From NCBI RefSeq assembly GCF_036634175.1, contig NZ_JAZIFX010000001.1:4898001-4962000 (forward strand): DNA of 64,000 nt. Direction: 5' to 3'. Under the pieces are notes generated by a model, which was not told where the DNA came from, searched no databases, and saw only the letters and a program-made list of their open reading frames with translations. The translations under genes and the position numbers were made by a program. The stretch is from Streptomyces sp. P9-A2. GTDB taxonomy: Bacteria > Actinomycetota > Actinomycetes > Streptomycetales > Streptomycetaceae. Positions within the stretch are counted from its first letter, which is position 1. The number at the start of each line of letters is the position of its first letter. Shown here piece after piece: positions 22,930-33,845 of this stretch.

Positions 22930-23398
22930 AGGGCCTGCCCTTCGGATCGGCCCGGTTCCGGTGCACGGCACCGAGAGGTGGCCGGTGGGCGGGGGCGCGC
23001 GGATGAACCCGCCCGGACCGGATTCGTCCGGACCGCGTCTGCCGAGCCTGTGTCTGCCGGGCCTGCGTCCTTGTGGGACCGTGTCGGAGGCGGGCAATGT
23101 TCTCCGACACGGGCTGCCGTTGCCCGTCCGGACGTGGTCAATGGTCCGTGGTCAATGATCCGTGATCCGTGGGCCGGCAGGGTGCCTACCCCGCCGGACG
23201 GCTTCGGGCCGATCCGGACGTCAGGTCCCGCGGTCGTCCGCGCGCACCTCGTCGGCAGGGACGTGAAATGCCCGGTCCGGCAGGGCGCCGAAGGCGGTGA
23301 CCGGGTGCCCTGTGCCTGTTTCGCCGCGGATGACGCATCCTTGAGGTGTGGAGTTCCTCGGGGACAAGTCGGTCGAGCGGAAGAGGAGGGCGCAGGGG
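22930..23398. other. Gene-poor stretch before shbA
   Basis: No convincing gene. It contains a hairpin (23080-23111) and a short direct repeat run (GGTCAATGGTCCGT-type units, about 23138-23172). The shbA promoter is presumably between about 23200 and 23390. Confidence 0.5.
23080..23111 (+). terminator. 10-bp stem hairpin
   Basis: A perfect inverted repeat CGTGTCGGAG / CTCCGACACG with a 12-base loop, with no T run. It may terminate bldM transcription or act as a protein-binding palindrome. Confidence 0.45.
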
Positions 23399-24076
23399 AT
23401 GAGTTCCGCCGCACCTGCTCATAACGCTTCGGTGCACAACAACGGACGGGGTGCCGCAGAGCCGACGCCCGCAAGGCACCATGGACCGATGCGCGACGAC
23501 GAGGCGGGCACTGCCCAAGGGGCGATCGGTGCGCTCGTCCACCGAGCCGTCGACGGGGACGAGCAGGCCACGCACGATCTGCTCGCCCATGTCCACCCCC
23601 TGGCACTGCGGTACTGCCGCACCCGGCTGTCCCGGCTGCCGGGCGACGCCCGGCACTTCGTCGAGGACCTCGCCCAGGAGGTCTGCGTAGCGGTGCTCCT
23701 CGCACTGCCCCGCTACAAGGACACCGGCCGCCCCTTCGAGGCGTTCGTCTTCGCCATCGCCGCACACAAGGTCGCCGACCTGCAGCGCGCCGCGATGCGT
23801 CACCCCGGTCTGACAGCGGTGCCCTCCGACGAGATGCCCGAGCGTCCCGACGACTCCCTCGGGCCGGAGGAGCGCGCCCTGCTCAGCAGCGACGCCGAAT
23901 GGGCCAAGAAGCTGATGGCCAACCTGCCCGAGAACCAGCGCGAACTGCTTCTGCTGCGGATCGCCGTGGGCCTCACGGCGGAGGAGACCGGCCAGATGTT
24001 GGGAATGTCACCCGGTGCCGTCCGGGTCGCCCAGCACCGCGCCCTGAGCCGGCTGCGCGCCCTGGCGGAGCAGTAA
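23399..24076 (+). CDS. shbA: ECF sigma factor, ShbA type
   Basis: 225 residues from ATG 23399 (GGAGG at nine bases; GTG 23348 is an alternative). The disordered N-terminus is followed by region 2 ([50 protein letters not shown]) and region 4 ([40 protein letters not shown]). The gene lies between bldM and guaB, the position of shbA, whose product drives transcription of the principal sigma factor gene hrdB in Streptomyces. The assignment rests on this synteny plus the ECF features. Confidence 0.88.
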   Translation: MSSAAPAHNASVHNNGRGAAEPTPARHHGPMRDDEAGTAQGAIGALVHRAVDGDEQATHDLLAHVHPLALRYCRTRLSRLPGDARHFVEDLAQEVCVAVLLALPRYKDTGRPFEAFVFAIAAHKVADLQRAAMRHPGLTAVPSDEMPERPDDSLGPEERALLSSDAEWAKKLMANLPENQRELLLLRIAVGLTAEETGQMLGMSPGAVRVAQHRALSRLRALAEQ

Positions 24077-24189
24077 CCGCCGTTGCGGAAACCATCCGCC
24101 GCCCGGCCGCCCCGTGGGTGATGAACGGGCGCCCGGCCGATTCCGTACGAACATACGAACTTAAGAACACCGGAGCCCTGTGGAACCGT

Positions 24190-25768
<1,579 letters not shown>

Positions 25769-26003
25769 CAGCCCCGCGCCCGCGCCCGAACCCGTGTCGG
25801 ACGGCCGTCCGGCAGCGACGGCCCCTACGCGCCTCGCGCATACGCGCGCGCAGGCCGTACGACGGGGCGCACGGTGTGTGACAGTCGTCCGAGGGCGGTC
25901 CGGGAGAGCTCCGGGCCGCCCTCCCCGTTCGTCCGGGGCGATGCGGGGCGGGACTGTCGGGGATACTGGAAAGCGCTGCAACGCATAGGGAAAGGCCACA
26001 AAC

Positions 26004-27128
26004 GTGACTGAGATCGAGATCGGGCGCGGCAAGCGCGGCCGCAGGGCGTACGCCTTCGACGACATCGCCGTCGTCCCCAGCCGCCGTACGCGGGACCCGA
26101 AGGAGGTCTCGATCGCCTGGCAGATCGACGCCTACCGTTTTGAGCTGCCCTTCCTGGCCGCCCCCATGGACTCGGTCGTCTCACCGGCCACGGCGATCCG
26201 CATCGGTGAGCTCGGCGGCCTCGGCGTGCTGAACCTCGAAGGACTGTGGACGCGGTACGAGGACCCGCAGCCGCTGCTCGACGAGATCGCCGGGCTGGAC
26301 GCGGAGACGGCCACGCGCCGCTTCCAGGAGATCTACGCCGCTCCCATCAAGGAGGAGCTGATCGGGCAGCGCATCAAGGAGGTGCGCGACTCGGGTGTGG
26401 TCACCGCGGCCGCGCTCTCCCCGCAGCGCACCGCGCAGTTCTCCAAGGCCGTCGTCGACGCCGGCGTGGACATCTTCGTGATCCGCGGTACGACCGTCTC
26501 CGCGGAGCACGTCTCCGGCTCGCACGAGCCGCTCAACCTGAAGCAGTTCATCTACGAACTCGACGTCCCGGTGATCGTCGGCGGCTGCGCCACCTACACC
26601 GCGGCCCTGCACCTGATGCGTACCGGTGCGGCCGGTGTCCTGGTGGGCTTCGGCGGCGGCGCCGCGCACACCACCCGCAACGTGCTCGGCATCCAGGTCC
26701 CCATGGCCACCGCGGTCGCGGACGTGGCCGCCGCACGCCGTGACTACATGGACGAGTCCGGCGGCCGGTACGTGCACGTGATCGCTGACGGCGGTGTGGG
26801 CTGGTCGGGCGACCTGGCCAAGGCGATCGCCTGTGGCGCCGACGCGGTGATGATGGGCTCCCCGCTCGCGCGTGCCACCGACGGTCCGGGCAAGGGCAAC
26901 CACTGGGGCATGGAGGCGGTGAACGAGGAGCTGCCGCGCGGCAGGAAGGTCGACCTCGGCACCGTCGGCACCATAGAGGAGATCCTCACCGGCCCGTCGC
27001 ACACGCCCGACGGCTCGATGAACCTCTTCGGCGCCCTGCGCCGCGCCATGGCCACCACCGGTTACAGCGAGCTGAAGGAGTTCCAGCGCGTCGAGGTGAC
27101 GGTGGCGGACTCGCAGCACCGGCGATGA
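26004..27128 (+). CDS. guaB3: GuaB3 family IMP dehydrogenase-related protein
   Basis: 374 residues, shorter than GuaB because the CBS pair is absent. It begins IEIGRGKRGRRAYAFDDIAV, typical of the actinobacterial GuaB3 group. The barrel motifs (FLAAPMDSVVSPATA, EHVSGSHEPLNLKQF, VIADGGVGWSGDLAKAIACG) are present. In the loop where IMPDH has its Cys it reads GFGGGAAHTTRNVLG, so the catalytic Cys is missing. Related proteins have been reported as GMP reductase-like or regulatory. It should act in purine interconversion beside guaB. A strong terminator follows. Confidence 0.93.
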   Translation: MTEIEIGRGKRGRRAYAFDDIAVVPSRRTRDPKEVSIAWQIDAYRFELPFLAAPMDSVVSPATAIRIGELGGLGVLNLEGLWTRYEDPQPLLDEIAGLDAETATRRFQEIYAAPIKEELIGQRIKEVRDSGVVTAAALSPQRTAQFSKAVVDAGVDIFVIRGTTVSAEHVSGSHEPLNLKQFIYELDVPVIVGGCATYTAALHLMRTGAAGVLVGFGGGAAHTTRNVLGIQVPMATAVADVAAARRDYMDESGGRYVHVIADGGVGWSGDLAKAIACGADAVMMGSPLARATDGPGKGNHWGMEAVNEELPRGRKVDLGTVGTIEEILTGPSHTPDGSMNLFGALRRAMATTGYSELKEFQRVEVTVADSQHRR

Positions 27129-27169
27129 CGTGACGCCGCGCTCGCCCGGAGCGCGGCGCCCTTGAGACG

Positions 27170-27215
27170 ACGACTGGGCCCGGCCGTCCCTGTGGGGACG
27201 GCCGGGCCCAGTCGT
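27170..27215 (+). terminator. Strong hairpin terminator after guaB3
   Basis: A perfect 21-bp inverted repeat (27170-27190 with 27195-27215) with a four-base loop, 42 bases after the guaB3 stop. It is followed by a few T/G bases only, as is usual in Streptomyces. Confidence 0.9.
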
Positions 27216-27480
27216 GTGTCCGTGAGGTCCGTGAGGTCTGTGAGGACGGTGCCGTGACGGTGGGGGCGCGTGGGGCGGCAGGGGGCGCGCGGTTGCCTTC
27301 GGCGTGAATACCGGGAGATGGGCTGATTCGGGGCGGTAGCGTCCGTGTCCGGCGGCTCGCTTCTCCGGGTCGCCCCCTTCCAAGGAACACGTTCCGGACC
27401 CCGCCCTTCAGGGCCCGGCCCGATTTCGAACGGACCGCCCTACCGGGCTGACGGGCGGCCTCGTGGAAGGGGGCGTGCCC

Positions 27481-27576
27481 ATGGGTCGTCACCGCAAGCC
27501 CACCCACTGGGACCGGATCCGTCTGTGGACGGTGAAGTGCCGGAGGAGGTGGATTCTGCGGATTTTCGGATGGTGA
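27481..27576 (+). CDS. Possible 31-residue basic peptide
   Basis: ATG 27481 is preceded by GGAAGGGGG at seven bases, a good ribosome site. The product starts MGRHRKPTHWDRIRLWTVK and is Arg/Trp-rich (net charge strongly positive). It ends just before the duplicated hairpin element. It may be a real small protein or a leader peptide; there is no comparative evidence here. Confidence 0.35.
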   Translation: MGRHRKPTHWDRIRLWTVKCRRRWILRIFGW

Positions 27577-27580
27577 GCGA

Positions 27581-27658
27581 CCACCCCTATGAGAAGTAGG
27601 GGTGGGCACTTTGTGAACCATCCTGGAGCCTGCCGCAGTGTCCGCTGCGGTGGGCTCC
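27581..27658 (+). repeat. Double-hairpin element, copy A
   Basis: Structure: stem 1 CCACCCCTA / TAGGGGTGG with a seven-base loop; a 19-base linker (GCACTTTGTGAACCATCCT); then a nested stem GGAGCC...CCGCAG / CTGCGG...GGCTCC with a six-base loop. It is followed by ACCTTTTTT, so this copy ends like an intrinsic terminator. Confidence 0.75.
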
Positions 27659-27672
27659 ACCTTTTTTGGCGG

Positions 27673-27750
27673 CCACCCCTACGAGAACTAGGGGTGGGCA
27701 CTTTGTGAACCATCCTGGAGCCTGCCGCAGTAGCCTCTGCGGTGGGCTCC
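27673..27750 (+). repeat. Double-hairpin element, copy B
   Basis: The same 78 bases as copy A, 92 bases downstream. It differs at only five positions, all of them inside the two hairpin loops. Stems and linker are identical. No T run follows this copy. Confidence 0.75.
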
Positions 27751-27828
27751 GCCTGTCTCCCAAGGTACCCGCGCGGGACGCCGCCCACCACCAAGCCCTG
27801 GAGCGCGGTGCGCCGTGGGCGCCCTCTC

Positions 27829-29037
27829 TCACAACCGGTGCGCCGCCCCCGTCGGGGTGGCCCCGCGCGTGTCCAGCAGCAGCTGGGCCTTCACGGACAG
27901 GCCCTGGAGGTCGTACGTGCGGTGCTGCTGGAGCAGGATCGTCAGGTCGGCTTCGGCGGCGGCCTCGTACAGGGAGTCCGCGCGGGGGAGGGGGCGGTCG
28001 AGCACGCTCCAGGACGGGACGTGCGGGTCGTGGTAACTGACGGAGGCGCCCAGCTCCATCAGCCGCATCGCGATCTCCCGCGCCGGACTGCCCTGCTGGT
28101 CGGCGAGGTCGGCCTTGTAGGTGACGCCGAGGAGCAGCACGCGTGCGCCGCGGGCCGACTTGCCGTGCTCGTTGAGGAGCGCGGCGGCGCGCTGCACGAC
28201 GTAGTGGGGCATCCGGCCGTTGACCTGCTGGGCGAGTTCCGCCATCCGCAGGGTGCGGCCCGTGTGGGCGGTCAGGTCCTGGGTGACGGCGTGGCCGCCG
28301 ACGCCGGGGCCGGGGCGGAAGGAGTGGAAGCCGAAGGGCTTGGTCTCCGCGCAGCGGATGACGTCCCACAGATCGACCCCCAGGTCGTGGCAGAGCACGG
28401 CCATCTCGTTGACGAGGGCGGTGTTGACGTGCCGGAAATTGGTCTCCAGCAACTGCACGGTCTCCGCTTCCCGCGGGCCGCGCGCGCGGACGACCTTGTC
28501 GCTGAGCCTCCCGTAGAACGCGGCGGCCGACTCGGTGCAGGCCGGTGTGAGCCCGCCGATGACCTTCGGCGTGTTGGCGGGGGTGAAGTCACGGTTGCCG
28601 GGGTCGACGCGGCTGGGGGAGTAGGCGAGGTGGAAGTCACGGCCCGCGCGGAGGCCGGATCCGGATTCGAGGAGGGGGCGGAGGAACTCCTCGGTCGTCC
28701 CGGGGGGCACCGGGGACTCGAGGATCACCGTGGTGTGCGGTCGCAGCCGCGCGGCCAGGGTGCGGGCTGCCGCTTCCACCTGGCCGAGATCCAGTCCGCC
28801 GTCCGCGCCGCGCGGGGTCGGCGCGCAGATGACCGCGGTACGTACCCGGCCGAGCTCGGCGGGGCCGGTGATCGCGCGGAATCCCTGCGCGACCATGCGG
28901 CGCAGCTCGGCGGGGCTGAGGGAGGCGGCCTCCGGGCCGGTCCGGTAGCCGATGGTGGGGATGCCGGCGGCGACGGCGGCCTGGGCCAGGGGCAGGCCGT
29001 ACGGGCCGAGTCCGATGACGGCGAGATCTGCGGGCAT
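27829..29037 (-). CDS. UDP-glucose/UDP-ManNAc dehydrogenase family protein lacking the catalytic Cys
   Basis: 402 residues with the three-domain plan of nucleotide-sugar 4/6-electron dehydrogenases: N-terminal Rossmann VIGLGPYGLPLAQAA, central VQLLETNFRHVNTALVNEMA with DVIRCAETKPFGFHSFRPG, and C-terminal VLLLGVTYKADLADQQGSPA. The catalytic loop, normally GGHCIxxDP, reads PGPGVGGHAVTQD, with Ala250 in place of the nucleophilic Cys. The normal two-step oxidation to a uronate would therefore fail. It may catalyse only one step, bind a sugar nucleotide as a regulator, or use another residue. It is convergent with guaB3 and divergent from glpD. Confidence 0.85.
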   Translation of the reverse strand: MPADLAVIGLGPYGLPLAQAAVAAGIPTIGYRTGPEAASLSPAELRRMVAQGFRAITGPAELGRVRTAVICAPTPRGADGGLDLGQVEAAARTLAARLRPHTTVILESPVPPGTTEEFLRPLLESGSGLRAGRDFHLAYSPSRVDPGNRDFTPANTPKVIGGLTPACTESAAAFYGRLSDKVVRARGPREAETVQLLETNFRHVNTALVNEMAVLCHDLGVDLWDVIRCAETKPFGFHSFRPGPGVGGHAVTQDLTAHTGRTLRMAELAQQVNGRMPHYVVQRAAALLNEHGKSARGARVLLLGVTYKADLADQQGSPAREIAMRLMELGASVSYHDPHVPSWSVLDRPLPRADSLYEAAAEADLTILLQQHRTYDLQGLSVKAQLLLDTRGATPTGAAHRL

Positions 29038-29308
29038 GGCGTGGGCCGTCCTTCCCAGTAACCGAAGCGGGACAGGCGCGCAAGTCCTGTGGACAGAACG
29101 AGCGAGCGCAATGTCAGACTAGGAGTAAATATGACCGATTTGCTGTATTGATCGCCCGAGTTTCGCCGAGTCGGGGCGAGAGTTATCCACAGGTTGGGGC
29201 GTGTGGTGGCTGAAGTCGGACAACCCGGCGAGAATTTGGGCATGAGGGAGGGGGGCCGGGCTTCGCCCGACGGGTGCGGCCGATGCGACCGACGAGCGGG
29301 AGGCAGCG
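29038..29308. promoter_or_regulatory. Divergent promoter region between dehydrogenase and glpD
   Basis: 271 bases with an AT-richer segment (about 29110-29180) that should contain both promoters. No gene or clear operator seen. Confidence 0.45.
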
Positions 29309-31015
29309 GTGAGGACAGCGACACTGGGACCGGCGGAGCGTGCCGAGTCACTCGCATCCATGGCGGAGCGTGAACTGGACGTGCTGGTGGTGGGCGGCGG
29401 CGTGGTCGGTGCGGGCACCGCGCTGGACGCCGTGACACGCGGCCTGTCCACAGGACTGGTCGAGGCACGCGACTGGGCGTCGGGCACGTCCAGCCGATCC
29501 AGCAAACTGATCCATGGAGGCCTGCGCTACCTGGAGATGCTCGATTTCGCCCTCGTGCGGGAGGCGTTGAAGGAACGCGGTCTGCTGCTGGAGAGGCTCG
29601 CCCCGCACCTGGTGAAACCGGTGCCGTTCCTCTACCCGCTGCAGCACAAGGGCTGGGAGCGGCTGTACGCGGGGGCGGGCGTCGCCCTCTACGACGCCAT
29701 GTCGATGGCCCCCGGACACGGACGGGGACTCCCCGCGCACCGGCACCTGAGCCGTCGTCACGCGCTGCGCGTGGCACCCTGTCTGAAGAAGGACGCCCTG
29801 GTCGGGGCCCTCCAGTACTACGACGCCCAGATGGACGACGCCCGGTTCGTGGCGTCCCTGGTGCGCACCGCGGCGGCGTACGGCGCGAGGGTCGCCAACC
29901 GCGCGCGGGTGACCGGATTCCTGCGCGAGGGCGAACGGGTCGTCGGCGCGCGGGTGCAGGACGTCGAGGGCGGCGGGGAGTACGAAGTCCGCGCCAAACA
30001 GGTCGTCAACGCCACCGGGGTGTGGACCGACGACACCCAGGCGATGGTGGGCGAGCGGGGCCAGTTCCACGTACGGGCCTCCAAGGGCATCCACCTGGTC
30101 GTCCCCAAGGACCGCATCCACTCCACCACCGGGCTCATCCTGCGCACGGAGAAGTCCGTCCTGTTCGTCATCCCGTGGGGGCGGCACTGGATCGTCGGAA
30201 CCACGGACACCGGCTGGGACCTCGACAAGGCACACCCGGCCGCGTCCAGCGCGGACATCGACTACCTGCTCGAACACGTGAACTCGGTGCTCGCGGTCCC
30301 GCTCACGAGGGACGACGTCCAGGGCGTGTACGCCGGTCTGCGGCCGCTGCTCGCCGGTGAGTCCGACGCGACCAGCAAGCTGTCGCGGGAGCACACCGTG
30401 GCGCATCCCGTACCCGGACTCGTGGTGGTCGCGGGCGGCAAGTACACGACGTACCGCGTGATGGCCGAGGACGCGGTGGACGAGGCCGTGCACGGGCTCG
30501 ATGCGCGGGTCGCCGCCTGCGTCACCGAGGACACACCGCTGGTCGGGGCCGAGGGGTACCGGGCGCTGTGGAACGCGAGGGCCCGGATCGCCGCACGCAC
30601 CGGACTGCACGTGGTGCGGGTCGAGCACCTGCTGAACCGGTACGGGGCGCTGACCGAAGAGGTCCTGGAACTCATCGCCGAAGACCCCTCGCTGGGCCAA
30701 CCGCTGCAGGCGGCCGACGACTACCTGCGCGCCGAGATCACCTATGCCGCCTCGCACGAGGGGGCGCGGCACCTGGACGACGTGCTGACCCGGCGCACCC
30801 GTATTTCGATCGAGACGTTCGACCGGGGGACGCGCAGTGCCCGGGAGGCCGCCGAGCTGATGGCGCCGGTGCTGGGCTGGGACAAGGACCGGATAGAGCG
30901 CGAGGTGCGGCACTACGAGAAGCGGGTGGAGGCCGAACGGGAGTCGCAGCGGCAGCCGGACGACCTGACGGCGGACGCGGCCCGGCTGGGGGCCCCGGAC
31001 ATCATGCCGCTGTAG
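29309..31015 (+). CDS. glpD: Aerobic glycerol-3-phosphate dehydrogenase
   Basis: 568 residues from GTG 29309 (GGGAGG five bases upstream). An FAD-dependent membrane-associated enzyme that oxidises glycerol-3-phosphate to DHAP and feeds electrons to quinone. FAD site: LDVLVVGGGVVGAGTALDAV. The family signatures GTSSRSSKLIHGGLRYLE and VVVAGGKYTTYRVMAEDAV are intact, as is the C-terminal DAO_C domain (RTGLHVVRVEHLLNRYG to VRHYEKRVEAE). No glycerol kinase or facilitator is adjacent. Confidence 0.96.
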   Translation: MRTATLGPAERAESLASMAERELDVLVVGGGVVGAGTALDAVTRGLSTGLVEARDWASGTSSRSSKLIHGGLRYLEMLDFALVREALKERGLLLERLAPHLVKPVPFLYPLQHKGWERLYAGAGVALYDAMSMAPGHGRGLPAHRHLSRRHALRVAPCLKKDALVGALQYYDAQMDDARFVASLVRTAAAYGARVANRARVTGFLREGERVVGARVQDVEGGGEYEVRAKQVVNATGVWTDDTQAMVGERGQFHVRASKGIHLVVPKDRIHSTTGLILRTEKSVLFVIPWGRHWIVGTTDTGWDLDKAHPAASSADIDYLLEHVNSVLAVPLTRDDVQGVYAGLRPLLAGESDATSKLSREHTVAHPVPGLVVVAGGKYTTYRVMAEDAVDEAVHGLDARVAACVTEDTPLVGAEGYRALWNARARIAARTGLHVVRVEHLLNRYGALTEEVLELIAEDPSLGQPLQAADDYLRAEITYAASHEGARHLDDVLTRRTRISIETFDRGTRSAREAAELMAPVLGWDKDRIEREVRHYEKRVEAERESQRQPDDLTADAARLGAPDIMPL

Positions 31016-31469
31016 GACGGTGCCGTCGGTACGCCGGTACGCCGGTACGCGGCCGTCGCAGCCCTCTCCTCCCTCTCCTCGCACGAGTTTCGGCAGATGT
31101 TTTTTCCACGGTGCCGGGCAGCGACAGGAGGTGTTCATCCGTCAGTCGCAGCCCGGGCGCCGCGATGAACGTCTTCGTGACGCGGCCGGCGCGGAAGAGG
31201 TCGGCCCGGCTCGAGCCCTTGCGGCGGGGGCACGGCACGGGCCGGATTCCTCCACGGCCGCCAGGGCCTCCGCCGAGGCTCCACCCTGTGTGACCAGCAA
31301 CGGGAGGAGTGCGTCCGGGGAAGGAGGGAGACGCAGCCGAGGAAGCCGGCGGTGCCAGGGAGAGCAAGGCCACGGACACAGCGATGGTCAAGAGCCTCCT
31401 GGGGTGGCGGTATCCGGTTCCCCTCGTGCCGGAGGGACATCGTGCGGGGCCGCGGAGCACGCCCTTCAC
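31002..31469 (-). pseudogene. Serine beta-lactamase-like hydrolase remnant
   Basis: From GTG 31469 the frame encodes a signal peptide (RRLLTIAVSVALLSLAPPAS-SA) and then directly FRAGRVTKTFIAAPGLRLTD with LSLPGTVEK. This is the SxxK region of D-Ala-D-Ala carboxypeptidase/class C-like hydrolases (normally FRAGSVTKTF). The nucleophilic Ser is replaced by Arg, most of the domain is missing, and the frame ends overlapping glpD. It is a decayed gene lying between glpD and the kinase array. Confidence 0.6.
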
Positions 31470-31583
31470 ACGGGCCCCGGGCGCGCCGGGCGCGGGGTAC
31501 GGCCAGGGGCACCCTGGGCGCTGAGCACTTGTCGGGTGAGGGACAATGAAGGCTCTGTCAGGCCGGGTTGCATGAGGGGACGC

Positions 31584-33692
31584 ATGTCGGAGCCGGAGCG
31601 GGCGGGGACAACCCGTCAGGACGAGAGCGCACGTCTGCTCGCCGGGCGGTACCGGCTGGGGGATGTGCTCGGCCGCGGCGGCATGGGGACGGTGTGGCGC
31701 GCCGAGGACGAAACCCTGGGACGGACCGTCGCCGTCAAGGAGCTTCGGTTCCCGTCGAGCATCGACGAGGAGGAGAAACGGCGGCTGATCACACGGACGC
31801 TGCGCGAGGCCAAGGCGATCGCGCGGATCCGTAACAACAACGCCGTGACGGTCTTCGACGTGGTCCAGGAGGACGACCGGCCCTGGATCGTGATGGAACT
31901 CGTCGAGGGCAAGTCGCTCGCCGAGGCCATCCGGGAGGACGGTCTGCTGAAGCCCCGGCGGGCCGCCGAGGTCGGGCTCGCGGTGCTCGACGTGCTGCGT
32001 TCCGCGCACCGCGAGGGCATCCTGCACCGTGATGTGAAACCGTCGAACGTACTGATCGCCGAGGACGGCCGGGTCGTACTCACCGACTTCGGTATCGCCC
32101 AGGTCGAGGGCGACCCGTCCATCACCTCGACCGGCATGCTGGTCGGTGCCCCCTCGTACATCTCTCCGGAGCGGGCCCGCGGGCACAAGCCGGGGCCGGC
32201 GGCCGACCTGTGGTCGCTCGGCGGGCTGCTGTACGCCGCGGTGGAGGGCACGCCGCCGTACGACAAGGGGTCCGCGATCGCGACGCTCACGGCGGTGATG
32301 ACCGAGCCGCTCGAGGAGCCCAGGAACGCGGGACCGCTCAGGGACGTCATCTACGGGCTGCTCGCCAAGGACCCGGCCCAGCGGCTCGACGACGCCGCTT
32401 CGCGGGCCATGCTGAACGCGGTGATCAACGCGCCCGGGACCAAGGGGGGCGAGTCGGAACCGGCGGACGCGACGAAGGTCGTGCCGCTGCCCGAGCAGCC
32501 CGACGGACGGGGCAGGGGCAGGCGGGGCGGCGAGGAGGCCGGGGAGAAGCTGCGCGGCGCGATGCGTTCCGTGCGGAAGGCCGCGGGGGCGGCCGGGGCG
32601 GCCGGTTCCGCGGCTGCGACGCGCGCCAAGTCCGGCAGCGGTGCCGCCGGTTCGACGGCCGGCAGGGCCGCCTCGGTGACACCGGCGAATCCGGCGGCCT
32701 CGGCCACCGCGCCGACGACGACGGCTCGAGCTGGAACAGGGGCCGGGAGCGGGGTGCGCCCGGGTGGCCCGGCCGCGGCCCGCGGGTCCGGTCCGGTGCC
32801 CGGCGTGGCTTCCGGATCGGCGTCGAACTCGGCAGCGGGCGCCCGGGATTCGGGATGGCCCGTGATGACGCCGCCGGACCTGCCGGCGCGTCCCGTGCCG
32901 AAGGCGTCGCTCACCGATGTGGTGCCGCGGCGGACGTTGGTCGTCATCGCGGTGGTCGTGGTGCTCGCCGTGCTCGGTACCGTGCTCGCCCTCACGCTCG
33001 ACGGCGATGACGACGAGGGCGGCGCGGGGGCGAAGGGCGGTACGGAGCAGGTCGCCTCCGGCCAGGCGCCCAGCGCCGACACCAAGAAGGACGACGGCTC
33101 CGAGGCCGGTGAGGACGACGGCACCCGCACCGACGGTGAGACGGCCGAACCGAAGGACGACGGCACGGGAGCGGGATCCGGCGACACCGGCACCGGGGCG
33201 GGCGACAGCGACGAGGGCGACAGCGGTTCGAGCGACTCGGCCGGGGACGCGGGGGACGCCCCGGTGGCGAAGACGCACGAAGGAAGCCAGGGTTACACGA
33301 TCGGGCTGCCCGAGGGCTGGAAGTACGCGTCGACGGGGACGGCCGGCGACCGGTTCACCGGGCCCGACGGGCAGAAGCTGCTCGTCGCCTGGACCTCCAC
33401 GCCGGCGGGCGATCCGGTGGCCGACTGGAAGAACCAGGAACGCTACATGGTGCGTTCGCAGTACGAGAGGGTCCGAATAGAGGCGGTGGACTACCGGGGG
33501 TGGAACACCGCCGACTGGGAGTTCACCTACGTGGACGGCGGTACGAAGTACCGGACCATCGACCGGGGGTTCGTCGTGGACGGCCGGGTCGGGTATGCGC
33601 TGATGTACACGGCGAAGGCCGATGGGTGGGGCGACGAGCAGCGCAAGGAGACCTGGCAGGCGCTGACGCGGTCCTTTGAACCCACGTCCTGA
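31584..33692 (+). CDS. Membrane Ser/Thr protein kinase 1 with extracellular sensor domain
   Basis: 702 residues; ATG 31584 preferred over ATG 31572 because AGGGGA precedes it. The kinase domain (about 18-285) is complete: GRGGMGTVWRAEDE, Lys52 in VAVKEL, HRDVKPSN with Asp150, and DFGIAQ with Asp168. A Lys/Ala/Gly/Pro-rich linker follows, then a membrane helix at about 450-472 and a Glu/Asp/Ser-rich extracellular stalk. The C-terminal domain of about 130 residues (YTIGLPEGWKYASTG..., GWNTADWEFTYVDGG) is shared with other kinases of the array. It is the first of five co-directional kinase genes; in S. coelicolor a syntenic cluster has been linked to spore-wall synthesis (from memory). Confidence 0.93.
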   Translation: MSEPERAGTTRQDESARLLAGRYRLGDVLGRGGMGTVWRAEDETLGRTVAVKELRFPSSIDEEEKRRLITRTLREAKAIARIRNNNAVTVFDVVQEDDRPWIVMELVEGKSLAEAIREDGLLKPRRAAEVGLAVLDVLRSAHREGILHRDVKPSNVLIAEDGRVVLTDFGIAQVEGDPSITSTGMLVGAPSYISPERARGHKPGPAADLWSLGGLLYAAVEGTPPYDKGSAIATLTAVMTEPLEEPRNAGPLRDVIYGLLAKDPAQRLDDAASRAMLNAVINAPGTKGGESEPADATKVVPLPEQPDGRGRGRRGGEEAGEKLRGAMRSVRKAAGAAGAAGSAAATRAKSGSGAAGSTAGRAASVTPANPAASATAPTTTARAGTGAGSGVRPGGPAAARGSGPVPGVASGSASNSAAGARDSGWPVMTPPDLPARPVPKASLTDVVPRRTLVVIAVVVVLAVLGTVLALTLDGDDDEGGAGAKGGTEQVASGQAPSADTKKDDGSEAGEDDGTRTDGETAEPKDDGTGAGSGDTGTGAGDSDEGDSGSSDSAGDAGDAPVAKTHEGSQGYTIGLPEGWKYASTGTAGDRFTGPDGQKLLVAWTSTPAGDPVADWKNQERYMVRSQYERVRIEAVDYRGWNTADWEFTYVDGGTKYRTIDRGFVVDGRVGYALMYTAKADGWGDEQRKETWQALTRSFEPTS

Positions 33693-33845
33693 GCATGAGT
33701 GGCCGTCCGATGGGGAAATGAGATGTGGCATCCCCTCTCTTCGGGTTGCCTCCGGCACGTATCGTGAGTGTTTGCGGACCGTACGCAGCCGGAACAGGCC
33801 GCCGGGCGAGCGGACCTGACCGACCATCATGCCGGGGGAGGCGCA

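Larger units (their letters stand above)
27216..27828. other. Long intergenic region with duplicated hairpin element
   Basis: About 600 bases between the guaB3 terminator and the 3' end of the convergent nucleotide-sugar dehydrogenase gene. It begins with short GTGAGGTCC-type tandem repeats (27221-27250). It contains one possible 31-residue ORF (27481-27576) and two copies of a 78-base double-hairpin element. Confidence 0.6.

Noticed and set aside
22739-23765. Several overlapping frames between bldM and shbA
   Set aside because: Low-complexity, no ribosome site, overlapping a long palindrome; no family resemblance.
29348-31138. 596-residue minus-strand frame opposite glpD
   Set aside because: Shadow of glpD; no motif or ribosome site.
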